DNA of 64,000 nt from the NCBI RefSeq assembly GCF_023238445.1, contig NZ_CP096658.1, positions 2,976,001 through 3,040,000 of the forward strand, given 5' to 3'. Positions 19,155-27,499 of this stretch are shown here, piece after piece; the stretch's first letter is position 1; the number at the start of each line of letters is the position of its first letter. The notes under the pieces were generated by a model, which was given only the letters and a program-made list of their open reading frames with translations, was not told the DNA's origin and ran no database searches. The translations under genes and the position numbers were made by a program. The DNA is from Halorussus gelatinilyticus. Lineage in GTDB: Archaea; Halobacteriota; Halobacteria; Halobacteriales; Haladaptataceae.

Positions 19155-19859
19155 CTAGTCCGCGTACTCCGGCCGTTCGGCGTACTCGATGGGGTCCTCG
19201 ACGCCGACGTTCTGGAACGCCTGCAACCGGAACGCGCAGGCGTCGCAGGTGCCGCAGGCCGGGGCCTCCTCGCGGTAGCAACTCCACGTGTGTTCGTAGG
19301 GGACGCCCAACTCCACGCCGCGCTCGGCGATGTCGGTCTTCGACCACTCCACGAAGGGCGCGCGCAGTTCGACGTCGGTCTCGTCTTTCGTCCCGGTGTC
19401 GATGACCCGCTGGAAGGCGTCGAAGAACGCCGGGCGGCAGTCGGGGTAGCCCGAGAAGTCCTCGCTGTGGGCACCGATGAAGACGGCCTCGCAGTCGTTG
19501 GCCTCGGCGTAGGCGGTCGCCATCGCCAGCAGGTTGGCGTTCCGGAACGGGACGTAGGAGGTCGGGACCTCCTCGGAGTCCATGTCGGCGTCGGCCACGT
19601 CCATCTCGTCGTCGGTGAGGCTCGACCCGCCGATGGCCGCGAGGTGGCCCGTCTCGACCCGGAGGAAGTCCGCGGCGTCGAGTTCGTCGGCGAGTCGTCG
19701 GGCGCACTCGTACTCCCTGTCTTCGGTCTCCTGCCCGTAGGAGGTGTGGAGCAGATAGCAGTCGTACCCCTCGTCCGCGGCGAGGTAGGCCGCGGTGGCG
19801 CTGTCCATCCCGCCGGAGGCGAGGACGACCGCGCGCTTCTCGTCGTCCGTCTCGGTCAT
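19155..19859 (-). CDS. queC: 7-cyano-7-deazaguanine (preQ0) synthase
   Basis: QueC converts 7-carboxy-7-deazaguanine to preQ0 with ATP and ammonia. PreQ0 is the precursor of archaeosine at position 15 of archaeal tRNA. The 234-residue protein has the ATP-pyrophosphatase loop VLASGGMDSAT at about residues 11-21 and the zinc cysteines CYREEAPACGTCDAC near the C-terminus. Start set at MTETDDEKRAVV (19859). QueE and QueD lie upstream on the same strand, with one small membrane gene in between. Confidence 0.95.
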   Translation of the reverse strand: MTETDDEKRAVVLASGGMDSATAAYLAADEGYDCYLLHTSYGQETEDREYECARRLADELDAADFLRVETGHLAAIGGSSLTDDEMDVADADMDSEEVPTSYVPFRNANLLAMATAYAEANDCEAVFIGAHSEDFSGYPDCRPAFFDAFQRVIDTGTKDETDVELRAPFVEWSKTDIAERGVELGVPYEHTWSCYREEAPACGTCDACAFRLQAFQNVGVEDPIEYAERPEYAD

Positions 19860-19936
19860 GCCCGACGAGTGGACCGGCAAGCAGATGAGTCGCACGGTTC
19901 CGAGCGGCGCGAGAGTCGGCGGCGTGACGGAGTGCG

Positions 19937-20179
19937 TCAGTGCCGCGTGACGTGGTACAGCGCGCCCCAGACGAACGCGAGGCCCGACGCGATGAGGAGG
20001 CTGCCGGCGGTCCGGGGCGCGAGTTCGACGCCCGTCGTGGCGACCAGCAGGTCACCGACGAGGTTCGACACCTCCACGAACGAGGGCGTCTGGTTCCAGA
20101 CGTACTTCGAGATGACCGTGGCGACGATCATGCTGGCGAACGCCGAGAACGAGTGCGAGCCGCCGGAAGTGAGTGCCAT
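19937..20179 (-). CDS. Small membrane protein between queE and queC
   Basis: 80 residues with two predicted membrane helices (about 13-27 and 58-76), starting MALTSGGSHSFSAF. It sits in the preQ0 gene run on the same strand. I do not recognise the family. The clean start, stop and coding character make it likely real; a link to deazaguanine metabolism is only positional. Confidence 0.7.
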   Translation of the reverse strand: MALTSGGSHSFSAFASMIVATVISKYVWNQTPSFVEVSNLVGDLLVATTGVELAPRTAGSLLIASGLAFVWGALYHVTRH

Positions 20180-20242
20180 GTGGTAGTTTCTACTCCGTTA
20201 TCTATCGTCAGTGGTACGAGACCAATTAAAGATGACGGAGGG

Positions 20243-21040
20243 TCACGTCTCGGGCGCGTCGTTCCAGAGCGTGACGTGGAGGCGAGGCGTGTACCGGAAG
20301 CCGTACTCCTGCGCGAGTTCGGCGGCGAGAGGTCGGGTCTCGGCGATGCGCTCTCGCGTCGCCCCCTCGGGCATCAGCAGGACGTCGGTGTCCCGTATCT
20401 CGACCGCGGCGGCGTCCCGGATTCGCTCCAGCAGGTCGGTTATCTCGGCCGCATCGTCGCGCTCGCCCACGACGAACTTGAGTTGGAAGTCGTAACGCTC
20501 GACCAGCGCCGCGAGCGCGTCGAGGTCGATGCGGCGAGCGGCGTGGCGCTCGGCCCACTCGTCGGCGTCGGTCGGTTTCCCGTCGGGTCTGGCGTTCTCG
20601 TCGGGCGTCGGCGTGCTGGAGGCCAGTTTGGGACTCACGCTGGCGAGGTCGATGGGCGCGTCCCGACGGATGGTCCCGTTGGTCTCGACGGTGGTGTGGT
20701 AGCCCCGCGCGTCGAGTTCCGTCAGGAGCGCGACCGACGCGTCGTGCAGGAGGGGTTCGCCGCCCGTGAGGACGACGTGTTCGGCGTCGTAGGACTCGAC
20801 CTCGGCCACGATCTCCTCGACGCTCATCGTCGCGTGGGTCGGTTCCCACGAGGTGTGATACGAGTCGCAGAACCAACACCGGAGGTTGCACCCCGAGGTG
20901 CGCACGAAGACGCTGGGCACGCCCGCGAGGCGGCCCTCGCCCTGTAGCGACTCGAAGAGTTCGTTGACCGGGAGCGCGTCGGCGCTCCCTTCGGTCGTCG
21001 ATTCTCCCGTCTTCTCGTTCACGTCGCTGGTGACGGGCAT
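20243..21040 (-). CDS. queE: 7-carboxy-7-deazaguanine synthase (radical SAM)
   Basis: QueE rearranges 6-carboxy-5,6,7,8-tetrahydropterin to 7-carboxy-7-deazaguanine. The 265-residue protein has a radical-SAM cluster motif CNLRCWFC with cysteines at residues 51, 55 and 58. The preceding LFESLQGEGRLAGVPSVFVR and the later LTGGEPLLH and VETNGT motifs are standard for QueE. The start MPVTSDVNEK lies 3 bases after the queD stop, so the two are co-transcribed. Confidence 0.95.
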   Translation of the reverse strand: MPVTSDVNEKTGESTTEGSADALPVNELFESLQGEGRLAGVPSVFVRTSGCNLRCWFCDSYHTSWEPTHATMSVEEIVAEVESYDAEHVVLTGGEPLLHDASVALLTELDARGYHTTVETNGTIRRDAPIDLASVSPKLASSTPTPDENARPDGKPTDADEWAERHAARRIDLDALAALVERYDFQLKFVVGERDDAAEITDLLERIRDAAAVEIRDTDVLLMPEGATRERIAETRPLAAELAQEYGFRYTPRLHVTLWNDAPET

Positions 21041-21042
21041 CG

Positions 21043-21495
21043 CTACAGGGTGGCCCCGCCGCAGAGTTCGGCGGTCTCGCTGACCTGCACCGCGACCTCC
21101 GAGACGGTCTCGGGCAACTCGTCGGCGAGTCGGCGCTCCAGCACCGCGCTCATGACCTCGGCGGTCGGCGGCGCGTCCAGCACGACCAGCGCGTCGCCGT
21201 CGCCCGACGCCTCGAACGCCTCCACCAGCGGGTCGCCGTCCTCCAACAGGAACCTGTGGTCCCACTCGGAGATTATCGAGGTAATATCGCCCTTGTCCAC
21301 GACCCACCCTTCGTCGCGCAACTCGCCGACGACCTTGACGGTTATCTCGTAGTTGTGGCCGTGCGGTCGGCTACACTTCCCGTCGTGGTGCTGGATGCGG
21401 TGGCCGCTGGAGATGCGGATGGGCCGGTCGCGCCCGACGTAGAGCGTGCGCTCGCCCGACTCCGCGAGCGAGGATTCGAGGATTCGCTGAGACAT
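21043..21495 (-). CDS. queD: 6-carboxytetrahydropterin synthase (QueD/PTPS family)
   Basis: QueD makes 6-carboxy-5,6,7,8-tetrahydropterin from dihydroneopterin triphosphate, the first committed step to preQ0. The 150-residue protein has the zinc histidines (SSGHRI and HGHNYE), Cys41 just before them (GKCSRPHGHNY), and the late DAPPTAEVMS and ETAELCGGAT stretches of the family. It is the first gene of the queD-queE-membrane protein-queC run. Confidence 0.93.
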   Translation of the reverse strand: MSQRILESSLAESGERTLYVGRDRPIRISSGHRIQHHDGKCSRPHGHNYEITVKVVGELRDEGWVVDKGDITSIISEWDHRFLLEDGDPLVEAFEASGDGDALVVLDAPPTAEVMSAVLERRLADELPETVSEVAVQVSETAELCGGATL

Positions 21496-21535
21496 ATCCG
21501 AAGATTATCCGGCGCGCACTTAAGTTCACGCAAAC

Positions 21536-22552
21536 CTACCGCTCGGTGGTCGTCGCCGACAGCGAGACGGTCGCCGTCCCGGAGACGCAGCCCTCGACGC
21601 TCGCGGTCACGGTGCCGTCCGACGACGCGGCGTACTCGGCGTCCACGGTCTTCGACCACTCGACGCGACCGTTCGGGCCGACCGACTCTCGGACGATGTG
21701 GCTCTCGTCGTCGTCCGCGATGGTGGTCGGCCAGTAGACGGCGGCAAGAAACTCGCCCGCGATTCCGGAGACGTTCTCGGCGGTCAGCGAGAGTTCGACG
21801 CCATCGCCGCCGGCGACCGTCGCGTCGAACGACCGGAGTTCGAAGTCGGGCGCTCGCCGGCCGAGCGCGGTCGCCGTCTCGCCGGGGAGGTCCCAGACCG
21901 CCGACGCGCCGGCGTACCGACACCGAATCGCGGGCGAGTCGGCGGACAGCGGCGACGCTACCTCGAAGGCGACCCAGCCGACGCGGCTCTCGCCGCCGCT
22001 GTTCGCGTACGGGTCGTCGTACTTAATTTCGCCGCGGCCGGCCAGCGACGTGGTGAACGCGCCGGTGGTCCGCTGCTCGATTTCGACCGCGGGGAAGCGC
22101 TCGCCGCCGGCGACCAACTCGAAGGCGTCGTAGGCGGGCGGTCCCGCGGCGTCGGCTCCCGACCCGTCGTCGCTCTGGACAGCGGCCACGACGAACTGAG
22201 TTCCCTCGGACGCGAGGACGCCGCTCGACCCCATGATGGAGTCGTACGCGACCGTCGACCGAGCGACGGGGTTCGCCACGCCGACGCGCGCGTCGGCGAC
22301 CGACCGGACCGACGACTCCGGAAGCGCGAACGATTCCGCGTCGTCGGGCGTCCGGTCGTCGGTGGTCGGTTCGCCGGTCGTCGCCTCGCCGCCGGTCGTT
22401 CGTCGCTCGGTCGCGTTCTCGTCGGTCGCGGAGTCGTCGGTCGTCCCGTCGCGGGACGACCGACTGCCGCCGCCGAGACAGCCGGTCGCGCCGACGGCGG
22501 CGAGGGCGGCGGCGCTCGTTCGGAGCAGGCGGCGTCGTTCCTGAGAGGGCAT
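21536..22552 (-). CDS. Secreted lipoprotein, probably Tat-exported
   Basis: A 338-residue protein starting MPSQERRRLLRTSAAALAAV, with a twin-arginine-like charged region and lipobox TGCLGG at about residues 22-27. A Thr/Asp/Glu-rich linker follows (to about 75). The remainder is predicted beta-rich, with paired domains containing SVRSVADARVGVANPV and DFELRSFDATVAGGDGVELSLTAENV. Such haloarchaeal lipoproteins are usually lipid-anchored outside the cell; function unknown. Confidence 0.75.
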   Translation of the reverse strand: MPSQERRRLLRTSAAALAAVGATGCLGGGSRSSRDGTTDDSATDENATERRTTGGEATTGEPTTDDRTPDDAESFALPESSVRSVADARVGVANPVARSTVAYDSIMGSSGVLASEGTQFVVAAVQSDDGSGADAAGPPAYDAFELVAGGERFPAVEIEQRTTGAFTTSLAGRGEIKYDDPYANSGGESRVGWVAFEVASPLSADSPAIRCRYAGASAVWDLPGETATALGRRAPDFELRSFDATVAGGDGVELSLTAENVSGIAGEFLAAVYWPTTIADDDESHIVRESVGPNGRVEWSKTVDAEYAASSDGTVTASVEGCVSGTATVSLSATTTER

Positions 22553-22701
22553 ACGCGCCGATACTCGAAGCCCCGACAAGTGCTTTCTGTCGCGCCTCTG
22601 CCCGTCGCCGCCCGCTCAAGGAATGGCTACACCTATTTTTTGGAAAGATACTCCTACCTAAAACGTGTCTATACCATTCTCTACAGTGACTCTAGATTCC
22701 G

Positions 22702-23106
22702 CTACGACGATTCGTCGGAATCGTCGTCCGGCCGCTCGGCCAGTCGGTCGAACCGCGACTGGGCGGAGTCGGTCCGGCGCTCGGTCGCCGCGGCGTCGTA
22801 CGCCATCGAGACGACGAACCCGTTCGTAACGTCCAGTTCCAGCACGGCGTCCCGCCGCCGGGCGTCCGCGGGGAGTCGCCACGTCGGAATCGCGCGCTCG
22901 GCGACCACCTCGTCGTCGGACTCCATCAGGAGGACGGCGAGTTCGCGGCCGCCGCGCTCCGCGGGACGTTCGTCATGCTCCGTGCCATTCCCGTCGCGCT
23001 CCGTGGGGCCCCCGGCGTCGGCGGGGTCGAGTTCCTCGAAGCGGTCGAGGACCGCGACGTAGCGCCCGTCCGGAATCTCGGCTCGCTCGCTCTCGCGGTC
23101 ACCCAT
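22702..23106 (-). CDS. DUF3006-like protein paired with a secreted MBL protein
   Basis: 134 residues. The core YVAVLDRFEE...ELAVLLMESDDEVVAERAIPTWRLPADAR resembles DUF3006, a small beta-barrel-like domain often encoded next to ComEC-type metallo-beta-lactamase genes. The acidic C-terminal tail is haloarchaeal. Its start overlaps the end of the upstream metallo-beta-lactamase gene by 8 bases, so they are almost certainly co-translated. Role unknown, perhaps an immunity or accessory partner. Confidence 0.75.
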   Translation of the reverse strand: MGDRESERAEIPDGRYVAVLDRFEELDPADAGGPTERDGNGTEHDERPAERGGRELAVLLMESDDEVVAERAIPTWRLPADARRRDAVLELDVTNGFVVSMAYDAAATERRTDSAQSRFDRLAERPDDDSDESS

Positions 23107-24661
23107 CGTACTCGACCTCCAGCACGAGCGACCCGTCGGCGTCGCGGACGAAAACCGTGTCGCCCGCGTTGTTCCAGACCGGCGCGTCGGCGTTCCAGTG
23201 GTAGTCGCCGCCGCCGTCGGTCCCCCGACCGGTCCGGAGCGTCAGCGTCTCGCCCGGCGCGAGTTTGGTTCCCTCGGGGAAGACGTAGCGGTGGTCGGCC
23301 TCGTCGGAGACGGTCCACCCCGAGAGGTCGATGGCCCGGTCGCCCGCGTTCCGGAGGACGACGTACTCGTCGTTCAGGTTGGCGTCCTCGTCGCCGCGCG
23401 CGTCGGCGTGGACTTCGGCGACGGCCAGCGAGCCGGCGACCGAACTGCCGTCCGGCGATTCGGTCGCATCGGAGTCGTTCGCTCCGGTCGCGTCGGAGTT
23501 TGGCGCGTCGGTCGCGTCTGAACCGTTCGCTCCGGTCGTCTCGGTGGCGTCCGTCCTTCCGCCGTCGGTTGCGACGGTCGCCGTGCTTCCGGCGGACGGC
23601 GAGACGGCGCTCGGACCGACCGGGAACGTCGCCCGCCGTTCGAGCGCCCCGTCCGCGCCGGGCGCGACGCCCGGCGCGCTCCGGAGTTCAAGCGGGTCGG
23701 TCGGCGCGTCGCGTTGGGTCCGGACGACCGCGCGCTCGCCGTCGGTCTCGAAGACGACGGTGCCGTGGACGCCGGTCCAGTAGATCGGGACGCCCCGGTC
23801 GGCGAGGCGCGCCAGCACTTCGCGGTGCGGGTGGCCGTACGGCGAGTCGTAGGCGCTCTGGACGACGACCACTCGCGGGCTGACCGCGCGGAGCATCCGC
23901 GGTCCGGTGCTGGAGTTCGACCCGTGGTGGCCCGCCGCCAGCAGGGTCGCGTTCAGCGCCCCGGCGTAACGCTCGGTAAGGTAGCGCTCGGCCGCTCGCT
24001 CCGCGTCGCCGGGCAGGAGGACGCTCGCGTTTCCGTACCCGACCCGGAGGACGAGGCTGTTCTCGTTGCGCTCGCGGTCGGCGAGGTAGCCTTCCGGCGG
24101 TGCCAGCACCCGGACCGACGCGCCCGCCATCGGAATCTCGTCGCCCGCCTGCGTCCGGTAGAGGGTGACGTTGTGGCGTTCCACCGCGTCGAGGTAGTCC
24201 TCGTAGGTCCGCGTAGCCGCCGCGATGCCGGGGTCGTAGACGGCTCCGATTCCGTCGGCCTCGGTCTCGAAGTACTCGATGACCTCGGCGTGACCGCCGA
24301 CGTGGTCGGCGTCGGCGTGCGAGGTCACGAGGTAGTCGATTCGAGTGACGTTGCGCTCCCGCAGGTAGTCGAGAACGTGTTCGCCGTCGTCGTCCCAGTT
24401 GCCGGTGTCGTAGAGCAGGGTCTCGCCTTCGGGTCCGACGACGAGGACGCTACTGCCCTGTCCGACGTGGATGAAGTGAACCGAGAGGGTTCCCTCGCTG
24501 GCGTTCTGGTCGTTGGTCGGGGCGAGACCAACATCGGTCGTCGCGGCGCTCCCCGGCGAATCGCCGGGGGTGACGCCGCCGAGACAGCCGGCCACCGACG
24601 CGACGACGACGAGCGCGACGACGGCGTACGCGATTCGAGGCGCGCGGAGAGGGCGGCCCAT
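23099..24661 (-). CDS. Secreted ComEC-like metallo-beta-lactamase with lamin-tail domain
   Basis: A 520-residue lipoprotein: signal helix and lipobox SVAGCLGG (about residues 20-27), then a metallo-beta-lactamase domain (about 58-320) with HADADHVGGH and AAGHHGSNSSTG metal motifs as in the C-terminal domain of ComEC/Rec2. A Thr/Asp-rich linker with repeated SDAT units follows, and a lamin-tail domain (about 405-520) closes with LNDEYVVLRNAGDRAIDLSGW. ComEC-like MBL domains degrade one DNA strand in bacterial uptake. This extracellular form could be a surface nuclease; substrate unproven. Confidence 0.88.
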   Translation of the reverse strand: MGRPLRAPRIAYAVVALVVVASVAGCLGGVTPGDSPGSAATTDVGLAPTNDQNASEGTLSVHFIHVGQGSSVLVVGPEGETLLYDTGNWDDDGEHVLDYLRERNVTRIDYLVTSHADADHVGGHAEVIEYFETEADGIGAVYDPGIAAATRTYEDYLDAVERHNVTLYRTQAGDEIPMAGASVRVLAPPEGYLADRERNENSLVLRVGYGNASVLLPGDAERAAERYLTERYAGALNATLLAAGHHGSNSSTGPRMLRAVSPRVVVVQSAYDSPYGHPHREVLARLADRGVPIYWTGVHGTVVFETDGERAVVRTQRDAPTDPLELRSAPGVAPGADGALERRATFPVGPSAVSPSAGSTATVATDGGRTDATETTGANGSDATDAPNSDATGANDSDATESPDGSSVAGSLAVAEVHADARGDEDANLNDEYVVLRNAGDRAIDLSGWTVSDEADHRYVFPEGTKLAPGETLTLRTGRGTDGGGDYHWNADAPVWNNAGDTVFVRDADGSLVLEVEYDG

Positions 24662-24801
24662 CGAGTCACTTCACGGCCCGGAGCGGCAACACTCTTTCCC
24701 ACGTTGAGACGATTCTGACGGGCCGTCGCCGAGTTCGCGTCAAAAGATGGGCCGTCGGTCGCCACTCGTTCGGTGGAGAATCTTCCGTTACGCGGACCCG
24801 G

Positions 24802-24996
24802 TCACGACCGCACGAAGGTCAGTGCCCCGTCGCAGTCGGGACACTTCGGCGGCAGGTCGTCGTCCGTTTCGACGGTGTAGCTACAGTCGTTGCATTCGCA
24901 CGTCCCGGACCGGTCCTGCGGCGACGTGGTGCCACTCGGGTCGGGGTTCACTGTCAGGTGACGAAGACCGATCGGCGGCGAATCGCTCACGGCCAT
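24802..24996 (-). CDS. Small zinc-ribbon protein
   Basis: 64 residues. The C-terminal half has two knuckles, CECNDCSYT and PPKCPDCDGAL, forming a likely zinc ribbon. The N-terminal 30 residues look disordered. A small haloarchaeal zinc-finger protein of unknown role; a start further downstream is possible. Confidence 0.7.
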   Translation of the reverse strand: MAVSDSPPIGLRHLTVNPDPSGTTSPQDRSGTCECNDCSYTVETDDDLPPKCPDCDGALTFVRS

Positions 24997-25222
24997 GTTC
25001 GAAGGATGGATACGAACCCGTAAATATGTTCCATAGCCGTTAGGGCATAGCCTCTCGGGAGCGTATGATTTCCGGTAATACTCCCGGTTTTAGCTAGAAT
25101 TCGTGTGGCCGTATACCCGATGACGGCCGGGTCGTATCACGGCGAACGACGAACCCGTCGCTCGCCAACTCGTGGGCTCCGGAACGCACCCACCGACCCA
25201 CCGACTCCGTCCGGCTGACGAA

Positions 25223-25321
25223 CTACTCCCTCTTTTCGAGCGTTTGGAGTCGGTAGCCAAGGCCGACGACAGCGATAGCGGAAAGAGCGGCATCTACTGG
25301 GACGAGTACTGTTTCGCTCAA
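25223..25321 (-). CDS. 32-residue membrane peptide overlapping the rhodanese stop
   Basis: A TTG start overlaps the TGA stop of the rhodanese gene in ATTGA. It gives a 32-residue peptide with one hydrophobic helix (ALSAIAVVGLGYRLQTL) and a charged end. The helix-then-YRLQTL pattern recalls other small haloarchaeal membrane peptides. Because of its length and TTG start this is a suggestion only. Confidence 0.35.
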   Translation of the reverse strand: MSETVLVPVDAALSAIAVVGLGYRLQTLEKRE

Positions 25322-25650
25322 TCGTCGTCGGCGGAAGACGGTGAGCGGCTTTCCGGTCGCTCGAGTGGGCCGTCCCAACTCTCGTACCCGCCCGCCATAC
25401 TCGCGACCGTCGCGTCGTCGGCGTAGGCGTCGATGAGCCGTGCCGCTTGCTTGGACGTCTGACCGACGTAACAGGCGACTACTACTTCGTCCCCCCAGTC
25501 GCGGTCGTCGACGACGTCCTCGAGGTCACCTAACGGGATGTTCGCTGCGTGGGGGATGTGTCCCTCCCGGAAGTCGTCTGTATCCCTGATGTCGATAATG
25601 TCGACTCTCTCCGGACTGACCTCGTCGGGGTCGATTTCCGTGACGGTCAT
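25318..25650 (-). CDS. Rhodanese-domain sulfurtransferase
   Basis: A 110-residue single rhodanese domain. The active-site loop CYVGQTSKQAARL holds the catalytic cysteine at about residue 60, and the domain begins with VDIIDIRDTDDFREGHIPHA. It probably transfers sulfane sulfur, for example from thiosulfate brought in by the nearby importer. Its start overlaps the end of the TusA-like gene by 4 bases, indicating one operon. Confidence 0.9.
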   Translation of the reverse strand: MTVTEIDPDEVSPERVDIIDIRDTDDFREGHIPHAANIPLGDLEDVVDDRDWGDEVVVACYVGQTSKQAARLIDAYADDATVASMAGGYESWDGPLERPESRSPSSADDD

Positions 25651-25946
25651 TGTTTCCAGAGGTAGATCCGGTAGAGGCCGTTTCCACTGCGCCAGACCTT
25701 CGCCTCGGCCGCGTCGCTGACCGCTCGCGGAACGTTTTCAGTCGATGGGACGTGGTCGGTCTCCTGGACGAGTAACTCCCCCTCGTCAAGTTGTTGGATC
25801 GCCTTCTTCGCCTCGACCTGCGGATACGGACAGACCTCGCCGGTCATGTCCTGTACCTCCGAGGCCTGGGCGACCAACTCTTCGGCCGTTTCGTCGTCCA
25901 GTTCGTCCGGGCTGTCCGTCACGTCGTCTAGTGATGGTCCGCTCAT
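25647..25946 (-). CDS. TusA-like sulfur carrier protein
   Basis: 99 residues with the TusA/SirA motif MTGEVCPYPQVEAKKAIQQL, where the conserved CPxP cysteine lies at about residue 39. TusA proteins carry persulfide sulfur and often occur with YeeE/YedE importers. The gene lies between the importer and the rhodanese in one minus-strand operon. The acidic N-terminal 30 residues are an extra haloarchaeal extension. Confidence 0.88.
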   Translation of the reverse strand: MSGPSLDDVTDSPDELDDETAEELVAQASEVQDMTGEVCPYPQVEAKKAIQQLDEGELLVQETDHVPSTENVPRAVSDAAEAKVWRSGNGLYRIYLWKQ

Positions 25947-25988
25947 GATTGTCGTAGTTTCTCTGATGGTTGGTTGTCGTCCGATACG

Positions 25989-27155
25989 CTACAGGGCGCA
26001 ACCGACGTCGCGGTAGATCCAGTGGGTCATCACGTACACGCCGGCGACGATACCGATCGTCGCGACGAACGAGTGGACCGACAGCTCCGCGAGGCCGGAG
26101 TAGATGTTCCCGATGTTACAGCCGGGGGCGAGACGCGACCCCGCACCCATCAGGAAGCCGCCGCCGACGGCGTTGGGAATGCGCTTGCGCTTGGGTACGC
26201 GGATGGAGAAGTCGCCGCTCCAGTACGCGGCGATGAACGCACCCACGATGACCGCGGCAATCATCACCATATCGACGGTCAGGCGGACGCCTTCGCCCTT
26301 GAACAGCACCGACCCCCAGTAGGCGTACGAACCGCTGTCGAAGCCCGCACGCTCCAGCAGGTAGCCGGTCCACCGGGCCTCCGGGCCGGTGACGCCGACG
26401 ATCGAGACCTGAGTGAACCACAGGACTGCGAGGACGGTGATTCCGAGTGCTGCCGTGATCGGATTCCACGGTCGCTTCGACGCGGCGACCCAGTCGTCGA
26501 TCTCCGTGAAGCCGTGAAGGTACTCTTTCGTCCCGGCGACGAGCGACTGGAAGCCGGCGGCCGGGGCGGACACCTGGTGGCCGCCGTCGGCCGCGACGGT
26601 TTGGTCAGCGTCCGTGCCGCGTTGCCGCTCGCGGCCGACGACCGTCGAGTACACGACGACGACGCCGACCGTGACGAGCAGCGCGAGTACCGGGGCCGGG
26701 ACCGGTGAGACGGTGAACAGCGAGACCCCCTCACCGAACGTCAGCGGCTCGAAGTACACGGACTGGAGCGTCGGGAACAGTAGCGTGAAGACGACGTAGC
26801 CGACGCCCATGGCGAACAGGGTGAGCCAGAAGTGCAGATATCCCTGACCGGCCCGGTACAGCGTCCCGCTGGCGCAGCCGCCGGCGTACGTCATCCCCAC
26901 GCCGAAGACGAACCCGCCGAGGAGTCCGGTCAGGCCCCAACCGGGGGTCCAGAACCCCTGGTAGTACCCTAGTTCGTAGGCGATACTCCAGAACAGCATC
27001 GTGAGCGTCGTCGCGGCGAGCACGGCCTTCGTCACGCGCGAGTCCTTGAACGCGAACAGATCACGGAACGCGTGGACGAAACAGAATCGGCCCTTCTGGA
27101 GGAAGGCGCCGAGACCGAGGCCGACGAGGCCCGCGATGAGTAGTTGAGACACCAT
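25989..27155 (-). CDS. YeeE/YedE-family (TsuA-type) sulfur compound importer
   Basis: A 388-residue membrane protein with about ten helices in two halves. Each half holds a conserved glycine-cysteine motif: GMTYAGGCASGTLYRAGQG (about residue 90) and GSRLAPGCNIGNIYSG (about 352). In bacterial TsuA these cysteines guide thiosulfate through the pore. With the TusA-like and rhodanese genes immediately downstream this forms a thiosulfate uptake and sulfur-relay operon. The start MVSQLLIAGLVGLG opens the first helix. Confidence 0.9.
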   Translation of the reverse strand: MVSQLLIAGLVGLGLGAFLQKGRFCFVHAFRDLFAFKDSRVTKAVLAATTLTMLFWSIAYELGYYQGFWTPGWGLTGLLGGFVFGVGMTYAGGCASGTLYRAGQGYLHFWLTLFAMGVGYVVFTLLFPTLQSVYFEPLTFGEGVSLFTVSPVPAPVLALLVTVGVVVVYSTVVGRERQRGTDADQTVAADGGHQVSAPAAGFQSLVAGTKEYLHGFTEIDDWVAASKRPWNPITAALGITVLAVLWFTQVSIVGVTGPEARWTGYLLERAGFDSGSYAYWGSVLFKGEGVRLTVDMVMIAAVIVGAFIAAYWSGDFSIRVPKRKRIPNAVGGGFLMGAGSRLAPGCNIGNIYSGLAELSVHSFVATIGIVAGVYVMTHWIYRDVGCAL

Positions 27156-27499
27156 TCGGGTAAACAGAACTACTTCGTCCTTTAGTCAGTCACTCTGCCT
27201 TCCGGTACTGCCGACGGCTATGACGGGTGCTGCATCCTCGTGCAGCGGTAGAGACGGGTTCTGCCCCGACCGTCGGAGGATGTCCGTTAGTCGCGTTCGC
27301 TGCGGCGACATAGGTAACTACAATATTTGCCACGAGGGCGAAACGGCGACGCCCGCGAGGGCGGGCGATCCGCGCGCTGGAGTCGCCCGCGGTTGAACGC
27401 CTGATTGTAGAAGCGTGCGTACTTCTCTCGTGCACCAGCGATACCGAGAACGGCTACTTGGGCATAAGAAGTAGGTGTTTCCCCACCCGTATCGAAATA
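27156..27499. other. Gap between the sulfur operon and the exchanger remnant
   Basis: 344 bases without a supported gene. A minus-strand frame at about 27340-27460 reads QVAVLGIAGAREKYARFYNQAF, which looks faintly coding but matches nothing I know and has no clear start. It may be a remnant. Confidence 0.35.

Noticed and set aside
25090-25293. 67-codon minus-strand frame downstream of the sulfur operon
   Set aside because: The translation is Ser/Arg-rich without pattern; the overlapping 32-codon frame is the better candidate.
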